Part shown: one piece after another, positions 6,616 to 11,898 of the stretch | How positions within the stretch are numbered: the stretch's first letter is position 1 | Layout: every line of letters begins with the position of its first letter | Assembly (NCBI GenBank): GCA_015662935.1 | Contig: DQTF01000263.1 | Span: 1 to 11,898, forward strand | Reading direction: 5' to 3' | DNA: 11,898 nucleotides | From: Crocinitomicaceae bacterium | GTDB taxonomy: Bacteria > Bacteroidota > Bacteroidia > Flavobacteriales_D > Crocinitomicaceae | Translations under genes and position numbers: made by a program | The notes under the pieces: generated by a model | Told to the model about the DNA's origin: nothing | Database searches by the model: none | What the model saw: the letters and a program-made list of their open reading frames with translations, nothing else

Positions 6616-7494
6616 CTAGAAATACTCGAAATCATTGAATCGAATGATTGTTAAATAACCTGTGCTCACTTGCCTAGTAAAGATAGATGAGATTAATTTC
6701 GTCTTACTATTGTATATTATTTGAATATCTGTTATGAAAACTCCCTTCTTGTAAACATGCTTTTCAATTAAATTGTCTAACTCATCGTATTTGAAAGTAA
6801 ACTCTTCTAGAAAACCATCCTCACGATTACTGGATTTCCGAATAGCAGAAAGCAATCCTTTCTCATTGTATTCATAAGAAAAAGTGTAGGTGTCTGAAGT
6901 CATTTTTTGGCGTTCTATGCGCTCTACCAAATAACCTAATTCATTGTAATTAAAAAACTCATCTAAATAAGGCAAATCATAACTATTGAATTTTGTTCTT
7001 TTCGTTTGACGATCAAAATCATAATACTCAAAGCGTTCTGTATTAAAATTTAAAGTCTGTATTATCACATCTTTGGTGTCATACACTTCGCGTTTGTGTG
7101 CTTCTTCAATAACTCTTCCTTTCTCATCTCGTTTATAATAAACAGAGGTAAACCCTTCTTGGTCGGTCTTTTTAAAAACCATTAACTGATCGTTATTGTA
7201 TTCATAAACACTCCAAATGGTATCTTTGGTTCCGTCTAGAGGCATCGTTTCATAGCTTGAAACAAAATGACCTTCCTTATCAAATTGATAAACGTATTTG
7301 TATTTGGTCGTTTTCATCAACTCTCCTTTCTTTTTCAGAACGTAATATCCTGAAAGCTGTTTGATTCTATTCTTACGGATAAAATCTTCATTAAAAAATG
7401 GCGCGTCTGTAAAGGCATTGCCTTTTTGGTTATCCAAAACTTGCGCAGAAATGGAGAACGAAAAGAGAATAAATAAAATGTTGATTATTTTCAC
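6616..7494 (-). CDS. Secreted protein with YD/RHS-like beta repeats, unknown function, GTG start
   Basis: The 292-residue protein begins with a signal peptide (MKIINILFILFSFSISAQ, probable cleavage after Ala17 or Gln18). The body has about seven repeats of an aromatic-x-Tyr/Phe-Asp/Asn-x-x-Gly-x-hydrophobic pattern, near residues 69-80, 97-108, 119-130, 181-192, 207-218, 234-245 and 259-270 (for example YEYNEKGLLSAI). This is the strand-turn-strand signature of YD/RHS repeats, here in a short protein without the Rhs core or a toxin C-terminus. It is probably periplasmic or surface exposed. The start is GTG: no in-frame ATG precedes it, and starting there gives a complete signal peptide. A TTTG box ends 4 nt upstream. 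It lies 77 nt downstream of the DUF255 gene on the same strand and may be co-transcribed. Confidence 0.8.
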   Translation of the reverse strand: MKIINILFILFSFSISAQVLDNQKGNAFTDAPFFNEDFIRKNRIKQLSGYYVLKKKGELMKTTKYKYVYQFDKEGHFVSSYETMPLDGTKDTIWSVYEYNNDQLMVFKKTDQEGFTSVYYKRDEKGRVIEEAHKREVYDTKDVIIQTLNFNTERFEYYDFDRQTKRTKFNSYDLPYLDEFFNYNELGYLVERIERQKMTSDTYTFSYEYNEKGLLSAIRKSSNREDGFLEEFTFKYDELDNLIEKHVYKKGVFITDIQIIYNSKTKLISSIFTRQVSTGYLTIIRFNDFEYF

Positions 7495-7498
7495 GATA

Positions 7499-7506
7499 CA
7501 AAGAAA
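7499..7506 (-). promoter_or_regulatory. Candidate -7-like box for the YD-repeat gene
   Basis: TTTCTTTG on the reverse strand (7506-7499) ends 4 nt before the GTG start. It differs from TAnnTTTG at one base, and a TTTG further upstream (7533-7530) is 23 nt away, longer than the usual spacer. The evidence is weak. Confidence 0.25.
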
Positions 7507-7571
7507 ACAAAAATGATACCGAGAAAGTACAAAGACTTCAATTAGTAATTAACAATTGAGAGCTAATTATA

Positions 7572-9650
7572 TCAAGAAGATCGTAACGTTTTTAAAACTT
7601 CCTCGATATTGGTTGTCGGCAGTAAACAACTTCCATCTGTGCAGACTTGTATCATTGCTTCTTTTTGCCAAGTTTTATCTAAGAAAATTGGAAGTTGTGA
7701 TTCTTTCTTTGCTACAGCAAGAATAACCTTTGAAAAAGAATGCTTCATCAATTCTTTGGTTTTTTCTTGCGCATTTCCCCCCGTTATTACCACTTCGTAG
7801 CAACCGTAAACAAATTGATTTAGGAGAAGAGCCCAGTTCGAATAACCTGAGCCAAAATTCTCCATTCCATCGTAAACATTCGCTAACATTTGCTTTGAAA
7901 TGGCTTTATATTTCTCTTCGTGGAAATACGAACTGAGATAGAATAAATTCTTTGCCATTACTGAATTACTCGCTGGAATCACGTTGTCATTGACTTCCAT
8001 TTTTCGGGCGATTAATTGATTGCTGTCGTCTGTGTAGTAGAACATACTTGATTTTTCGTCGAAGAAGTGATTCAGCGTGTATTCTGTCAATTGCTTTGCA
8101 AGACGCAACCATTCTTCGTCAAAAGTTACGGTGTACAATGAAATAAATGCATCAATTGTATGTGCATAATCATCCAAAAAACCATTAATTGAACGCTCTT
8201 TATTTTTGCGAATCCTAAGAATAGAACCGTCACTTTGCATCTGACTTTCAACTATCCATTTTGCATTTTTAATCGCCAGAGAAAGAAACTGTTCCTCATT
8301 AAAAGTAGAATAAGCATCGCACAAACCTTTTAAGGTCATTGCATTCCAAGATGTAATACATTTGTTGTCTAAGCCCGGACGAACTCTTTTACTTCTTGCA
8401 AACAAGATCGTTTCATTTATTTGTTGGATTTTAGTTTCCAATTCTTCAATAGAAATTGATTGCTCTTTGCAAATTTCTTCGTCTGTTTTTATTCTCAAAA
8501 GAATAGAATTACCATCTTCCCAATAACCTCTTTGTTGCACTTGATAGAATTCTTTCACCCAAGAATAATCGTCTCCAAGAATCGATTGAAGTTCTTTTTC
8601 ATTCCAAACGTAGAATTTACCTTCTACTCCTTCCGAATCAGCATCGAGCGCGGAAAAGAATGTCCGATGTCTCGACACTTTGACGTCTCGACCGTTTTGC
8701 TTTTCGACGGATTCCGAAATTTCACTCTCATTCTCACTCATTTCTCTTTCTAACCAATTAATTGTTTGATAAACAGTTCTTTTATACAAAGGTTTTGGAA
8801 ATGTTCTATACGCTGTGGAATAAAGACTGAGCAATTGACCATTATCGTAGAGCATCTTCTCAAAATGAGGGACTTTCCAAAGCATATCTACAGCATATCT
8901 ACAAAATCCACCACCAACTTGATCGTAAATTCCGCCCATCGCCATTTTATCTAAGGTCAACTCGACGTGATTCATCACTTTTTTATTCTTAGCATGTAAA
9001 GCGTAGTCAAGTAAAAACTCATAATTGCTCGGCAAAGGAAATTTCGGGGCTCTTGTTTCTCCTCCATGGTTGAAATCAAAACTTTTGGACCAGCGGAGAA
9101 TTAATTCTTCTAATTTAGAGGGCTCAAACTCTTTGTAATCTTGCATTTCAATAATTTGCTCACTGGAAATAATTCCTTTGTGCAAGTTAGTTGCGTACTC
9201 TTCCAAATGCTCCATTTCATTCTGTTGCGCATGATGCAATGATTTCAAAATATGCATCCATTGCTCTTTAGGAAAATAAGTTCCTCCATAAATGGGTCTT
9301 CCGTCGGGCAAAGTGAAGCAATTCAATGGCCAACCTCCTTTTTGCGTCATTAATTGAACGGCAGTCATATACACTTGATCAACATCTGGTCGTTCTTCCC
9401 TGTCCACTTTGACATTGATAAAGAATTTATTCATCAAGGTTGCTACCTCTTCATCTTCGAAACATTCATGTTCCATAACATGGCACCAATGACAGGCAGA
9501 ATAGCCAACAGAAATCAATACTAACTTATTTTCTACCTTTGCTTGCTCAAACACAGTATCGCTCCAAGCTACCCAATTGACGGGGTTATGTGCGTGTTGC
9601 AATAAGTATGGAGAAGATTCTTTAATGAGGTCGTTGGTGTATTCTTGCAT
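7572..9650 (-). CDS. Thioredoxin domain-containing protein, DUF255 / YyaL / SPATA20 family
   Basis: The 692-residue protein has the family layout: an N-terminal thioredoxin-like DUF255 domain (HNPVNWVAW 21-29; CHWC with Cys53/Cys56; KVDREERPDVD 81-91; GGWPLN 105-110; YGGTYFP 121-127) and an alpha/alpha-barrel related to six-hairpin glycosidases and N-acylglucosamine epimerases (GGIYDQVGGGF 239-249, PHFEKMLYDN 261-270, ALDADSEGVEGKFYVW 334-349, SWNAM 434-438). The C-terminus keeps the Cys pair (Cys670, Cys675) seen in relatives. The biochemical role of the family is unsettled; a redox or carbohydrate-linked role is inferred from domains. No signal peptide is present, so it is probably cytoplasmic. 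Residues 305-330 are a polar insertion encoded by repeat-like DNA. ATG 9650 gives the normal family N-terminus. Confidence 0.95.
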   Translation of the reverse strand: MQEYTNDLIKESSPYLLQHAHNPVNWVAWSDTVFEQAKVENKLVLISVGYSACHWCHVMEHECFEDEEVATLMNKFFINVKVDREERPDVDQVYMTAVQLMTQKGGWPLNCFTLPDGRPIYGGTYFPKEQWMHILKSLHHAQQNEMEHLEEYATNLHKGIISSEQIIEMQDYKEFEPSKLEELILRWSKSFDFNHGGETRAPKFPLPSNYEFLLDYALHAKNKKVMNHVELTLDKMAMGGIYDQVGGGFCRYAVDMLWKVPHFEKMLYDNGQLLSLYSTAYRTFPKPLYKRTVYQTINWLEREMSENESEISESVEKQNGRDVKVSRHRTFFSALDADSEGVEGKFYVWNEKELQSILGDDYSWVKEFYQVQQRGYWEDGNSILLRIKTDEEICKEQSISIEELETKIQQINETILFARSKRVRPGLDNKCITSWNAMTLKGLCDAYSTFNEEQFLSLAIKNAKWIVESQMQSDGSILRIRKNKERSINGFLDDYAHTIDAFISLYTVTFDEEWLRLAKQLTEYTLNHFFDEKSSMFYYTDDSNQLIARKMEVNDNVIPASNSVMAKNLFYLSSYFHEEKYKAISKQMLANVYDGMENFGSGYSNWALLLNQFVYGCYEVVITGGNAQEKTKELMKHSFSKVILAVAKKESQLPIFLDKTWQKEAMIQVCTDGSCLLPTTNIEEVLKTLRSS
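8661..8738. repeat. In-frame repeat-like insertion inside the DUF255 gene
   Basis: This 78-nt stretch encodes residues 305-330, between helix LEREM and the conserved FFSALDADSEG, where relatives are normally nearly contiguous. It contains GTCTCGAC twice (8669-8676 and 8685-8692, 16-nt period), a third TCGAC at 8704-8708, and CCGT/ACGG arms. The TCG/CGA/CGG codons are unlike the surrounding gene. TCGA-rich palindromic intergenic repeats are common in flavobacterial genomes, and this may be one captured in frame. The origin is inferred. Confidence 0.45.
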
Positions 9651-9654
9651 GAGG

Positions 9655-9662
9655 TAAAGGTA
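9655..9662 (-). promoter_or_regulatory. Candidate -7 element for the DUF255 gene
   Basis: Reverse strand TACCTTTA fits TAnnTTTG except for the final base and ends 4 nt before the ATG at 9650. There is no TTG at the -33 position. Confidence 0.35.
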
Positions 9663-9793
9663 AGGTTATTGAAATGAAAAATAAATAATGAAGAATTGAA
9701 AATGAGGATCTCGCTTTAAAAGTTCACTTTTTCTCTGTTTTAACAGGGTGGGAAATGAAAAATATTAAATGTAAAACCTTGAATGTAAAAGTA

Positions 9794-9836
9794 GGACTTT
9801 CGCATTAGAAAAGCAGTTCTCTAAAGAACGTAGTCC
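9794..9836. repeat. Nested inverted repeats upstream of the SGNH gene
   Basis: An inner perfect hairpin (GTTCT 9816-9820, loop CTAA, AGAAC 9825-9829) is enclosed by outer arms GGACT (9794-9798) and AGTCC (9832-9836). The left side has a 17-nt bulge and the right only 2 nt, so the whole structure is asymmetric. It lies about 95 nt upstream of the proposed start at 9930. It could be an operator or the remnant of a palindromic repeat. Confidence 0.3.
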
Positions 9837-9916
9837 GTTTCTATGAGCGTCGCCTTTTCCAAACCTTATCGTTAATAAATTATCTCACTTTTCTCCCTTT
9901 CTTCCCGCAGACTGAT

Positions 9917-9924
9917 TATTTTTA
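9917..9924 (+). promoter_or_regulatory. Candidate -7 element for the SGNH gene
   Basis: TATTTTTA is one base off TAnnTTTG and ends 5 nt before the proposed CTG start at 9930, close to the 4-nt spacing seen at other genes in the window. No -33 TTG was found. Confidence 0.35.
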
Positions 9925-9929
9925 CAGTT

Positions 9930-11411
9930 CTGAAAAACATTAAACCTCATACCGTCGTTTTATACATTTTAGGTGTTCTGCTTTTATTGATGCCTATTAT
10001 GTTGCTCGTTCCTGAAAATGGATGGAATTTAGGTTTCACCAAAGTCAAGTTTTTGTCGCAAGAAGATTACCTGCATCCCAAAGAACAAGAAAACACTGAT
10101 ATTACGGAAATAATTGCTGACATTGACACAACGATGGTTGCAACGGATATAGATTCATTGATTCAGCATCAAAACGGATCGAACGGAGATGTTGGAGAAC
10201 CAACAGGTGGTGAGTTTGATGAGGATGCTTCAACCGATTTACAATTCGCTGATTCGGGCAAAGAAAACTTGCACAATTTCTTTGTAAAACTAGCCAACGT
10301 CGCTTCTAAAAGAGGGAAAATTTCGATGCAGCATTACGGTGATTCTCAATTAGAAGGTGACAGAATGACCAGCTACATTCGTCAGAAAATTCAAACGCAA
10401 TTTGGAGGTAACGGACCGGGATTGATTCCTGCTACTAATGTGTACAACACATTTACTTTTAAGCAAACATTCTCCGACAACTTTAAACGATATACAGCAT
10501 TTGGAGGTGCTAAATTGGAGAACAGAATGTACGGAGCCATGGCATCTGCATCTCGTTTCACTCCGGAATACACTTTAGATAGTTTGTTGACATTGGATTC
10601 ATTGACCGAACAAACGGGCTGGATAGAATTTGGTCCTTCGGCGGTTGCTTATTCTCGGGCAAAGGTTTACAACAATGTAAAAATGCACTACAATAGTTGT
10701 GTTGCTCCAACTTTACTTCGCGTTTATCAAGACGGTGCGGTTATTCACGAAGAACAGCTCATCGAAGACGGCGGGCAACATTCTGTAAAATTATCTTTTG
10801 CTTCCACACCGAGCAAACTGAAGTATGAGTTTACAGGAAAAATTAGTCCAAATATTTGTGCATTCTCCCTAGAAGGAGATTACGGTGTTCAAGTTTCTAA
10901 CATTGCTATGAGGGGTTCTAGCGGAACGGTCTTCAATAGAATTAAAAACAACACCTTGCGAACTATGTTTTCAGAAACCAACACGCAATTGGTCATCATG
11001 CAATTTGGTGGAAATTCTGTTCCGTTTTTTAAAGACAGTTCAGGAGTTACAGGATATGCCAATTGGTTCAAAAGCCAAATGAGAACAGTTAAAAATTCAA
11101 TGCCAGGAGCAATGATTGTTGTAATCGGGCCTAGTGATATGTCACATCTCAATGAAGGCATCTATGAAACGTATAAATTTTTGCCTTTCTGTGTGGCAGA
11201 AATGAAACGAGTAACACTGGAATCTGGAGGTGCTTTTTGGAGTTTATATGCAGCAATGGGAGGTCGGAATTCAATGCCTTCTTGGGTAGAAAAAGGATTG
11301 GCCGGAAAGGATTACATCCACTTTAGCAATGGAGGCGCAAAATTTGCTTCGCAGATGTTTTACGATGCATTTATTGCAGAATATGCCAAATGGAAAAGTC
11401 AGAATAATTGA
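9930..11411 (+). CDS. Membrane-anchored SGNH/GDSL-fold hydrolase or acyl esterase/transferase (apparent CTG start)
   Basis: The protein has an N-terminal membrane anchor followed by an acidic linker and an SGNH hydrolase domain. From CTG 9930 it has 493 residues: LKNIKPHTVVLYILGVLLLL plus MPIMLLV forms one transmembrane segment (about 8-27). Block I is HYGDSQLEGD with nucleophile Ser139, block III is FGGNS with Asn362, and block V is DYIHFS with Asp461 and His464, so the catalytic set is complete. The only ATGs (9990, 9999) lie inside the hydrophobic segment and would destroy the anchor. The frame is open upstream to the TAA at 9876 without ATG, GTG or TTG, and CTG-AAA-AAC-ATT resembles a normal start with ATG changed to CTG. 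It is likely periplasmic-facing, acting on acyl esters of polysaccharide or peptidoglycan. The next gene overlaps its stop by 4 nt. The fold is firm; the substrate and start are uncertain. Confidence 0.82.
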   Translation: MKNIKPHTVVLYILGVLLLLMPIMLLVPENGWNLGFTKVKFLSQEDYLHPKEQENTDITEIIADIDTTMVATDIDSLIQHQNGSNGDVGEPTGGEFDEDASTDLQFADSGKENLHNFFVKLANVASKRGKISMQHYGDSQLEGDRMTSYIRQKIQTQFGGNGPGLIPATNVYNTFTFKQTFSDNFKRYTAFGGAKLENRMYGAMASASRFTPEYTLDSLLTLDSLTEQTGWIEFGPSAVAYSRAKVYNNVKMHYNSCVAPTLLRVYQDGAVIHEEQLIEDGGQHSVKLSFASTPSKLKYEFTGKISPNICAFSLEGDYGVQVSNIAMRGSSGTVFNRIKNNTLRTMFSETNTQLVIMQFGGNSVPFFKDSSGVTGYANWFKSQMRTVKNSMPGAMIVVIGPSDMSHLNEGIYETYKFLPFCVAEMKRVTLESGGAFWSLYAAMGGRNSMPSWVEKGLAGKDYIHFSNGGAKFASQMFYDAFIAEYAKWKSQNN

Positions 11412-11898
11412 AAATTAAATCAATCATATCTTTTATTGCAGTGATGGTTATTGCTAGTTCTCTTCGGTCTCAAGATTCGTTGAGCAACTATCATTTTCAT
11501 GATTTCCGGGATATGGATACTTCTTTACGTTCAACCTATCCTTTTGTAAACTATTCAAAAAACAACTTTGAATTCTTCACTAAAGAAAGTCCAAATTTCA
11601 AGACCTTCTATAATAAGTTGGATAGACTTATTACAAAAAAAGAGGGTAAATTGAACATGTACCACATCGGAGGTTCTCACCTTCAGGCCGATATTTACAC
11701 CAATGATATTCGAATGGATTTGCAATCTCGTTGGGAGGGTCTCACAGGAGAAAGAGGTTGGGTTTTTCCATTTGATTTAGCAAAAACGAACAATCCTGGT
11801 AACTATGAGTTTTCTTCGCCAAATGCGTGGAGAGGATTACGAAGCGTTGTCCACAAACCTAAAAAGATTGGTTTCGATTACGGAATTTTAGGTTGTGC
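11408..11898 (+). CDS. Secreted SGNH-like protein with GGS in place of GDS, TTG start, cut by window end
   Basis: The frame opens at TTG 11408, whose last bases form the TGA of the previous gene (TTGA, a 4-nt coupling overlap), and stays open for 163 codons to the edge. It begins with a signal peptide (KIKSIISFIAVMVIASSLRSQ, cleavage near Ser21-Gln22). Residues 80-95 (GKLNMYHIGGSHLQAD) align with block I of the upstream protein, and GERGWVFPFDLAKTNNPGNY follows, as in Bacteroidota SGNH proteins whose usual motif is HIGDSHIQAD. Ser90 is kept but Asp is Gly89. Later catalytic blocks lie beyond the window. I infer a paralogue working with its neighbour in envelope polysaccharide acylation or deacylation. 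Confidence 0.75.
   Translation, partial: MKIKSIISFIAVMVIASSLRSQDSLSNYHFHDFRDMDTSLRSTYPFVNYSKNNFEFFTKESPNFKTFYNKLDRLITKKEGKLNMYHIGGSHLQADIYTNDIRMDLQSRWEGLTGERGWVFPFDLAKTNNPGNYEFSSPNAWRGLRSVVHKPKKIGFDYGILGC

Larger units (their letters stand above)
9651..9929. other. 279-nt intergenic region between divergent DUF255 and SGNH genes
   Basis: I found no convincing coding sequence or RNA gene. The left 80 nt are A-rich on the plus strand (repeated GAAAATGA-like words). Inside are two small inverted repeats: CTGTT-TT-AACAG at 9735-9746, and GTTCT-CTAA-AGAAC at 9816-9829 enclosed by GGACT/AGTCC. Candidate -7 elements for both flanking genes sit at the two ends. Confidence 0.6.

Noticed and set aside
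6616..7494. Rhs/contact-dependent toxin
   Set aside because: The YD-like repeats occupy the whole short protein; there is no Rhs core, PxxxxDPxGL motif or variable C-terminal toxin, and no immunity gene.
7538..7559. TCAATT/AATTGA inverted repeat between the DUF255 and YD-repeat genes as a terminator
   Set aside because: The 6-bp stem has one G-C pair, a 10-nt loop and no U-tract, so it is no more than expected in AT-rich DNA.
7609..8954. Four plus-strand open frames opposite the DUF255 gene
   Set aside because: Shadows of a well-supported 692-residue gene; none has a signal peptide or family motif.
9735..9746. CTGTTTTAACAG as a terminator
   Set aside because: Both flanking genes point away from it, so no known transcript ends there.
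10391..11161. Two minus-strand open frames inside the SGNH gene
   Set aside because: Antisense shadows of a frame with complete SGNH catalytic blocks.

Overview
The window looks like chromosome from a member of the Bacteroidota, most likely Flavobacteriales. Reasons: it is AT-rich; it carries DUF4270 and other lipoproteins with Bacteroidota-style signals; Shine-Dalgarno sequences are not evident; TAnnTTTG-type -7 promoter elements are present; and the gene order panC | truncated GT5 'glycogen synthase' - DUF4270 lipoprotein - glmS is one I know from flavobacteria. The exact genus is not determined; a Crocinitomicaceae-like organism is a guess.

Layout. (1) 1-725, minus: panC (pantothenate synthesis), cut by the left edge. 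(2) 820-5162, plus: a tight four-gene operon with gaps of 1, 11 and -1 nt. It holds a short GT5-like protein that has lost key glycogen-synthase residues, a DUF4270 outer-membrane lipoprotein, GlmS (glucosamine-6-phosphate synthase) and an alkyltransferase-like DNA-binding protein whose reactive cysteine is Ala. panC and this operon diverge from a 94-nt promoter region. (3) 5159-5407, minus: a tiny lipoprotein overlapping the operon end tail-to-tail by 4 nt. (4) 5568-6569, plus: an extended SDR (NAD(P)-dependent sugar-epimerase/dihydroflavonol-reductase type). (5) 6616-7494, minus: a secreted protein with seven YD/RHS-like beta repeats and a GTG start. (6) 7572-9650, minus: a large DUF255 / YyaL / SPATA20-family protein (thioredoxin-like domain plus alpha/alpha toroid) with an odd 26-residue insertion made of repeat-like DNA. 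(7) 9930-11898, plus: two consecutive SGNH-hydrolase-fold proteins. The first is membrane-anchored with a complete catalytic set and an apparent CTG start. The second is secreted, starts at a TTG overlapping the first gene's TGA, carries GGS instead of GDS, and runs off the right edge.

How the genes fit together. The left half mixes cofactor (panC) and amino-sugar/envelope precursor (glmS) genes with an envelope lipoprotein. The right edge looks like the start of a cell-envelope or exopolysaccharide acyl-transfer/esterase locus; such SGNH pairs often accompany MBOAT O-acyltransferases in Bacteroidota, but none is visible here. Four genes (starts at 5407, 5568, 7494, 9650) have a TTTG/TTTA box ending exactly 4 nt before the start codon, implying leaderless or nearly leaderless mRNAs. 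No RNA genes, CRISPR arrays, insertion sequences or integrase genes were found. No clearly new multi-gene system is evident; the most unusual items are the tandem SGNH pair with non-ATG starts, the GT5 pseudoenzyme and the repeat-derived insertion.
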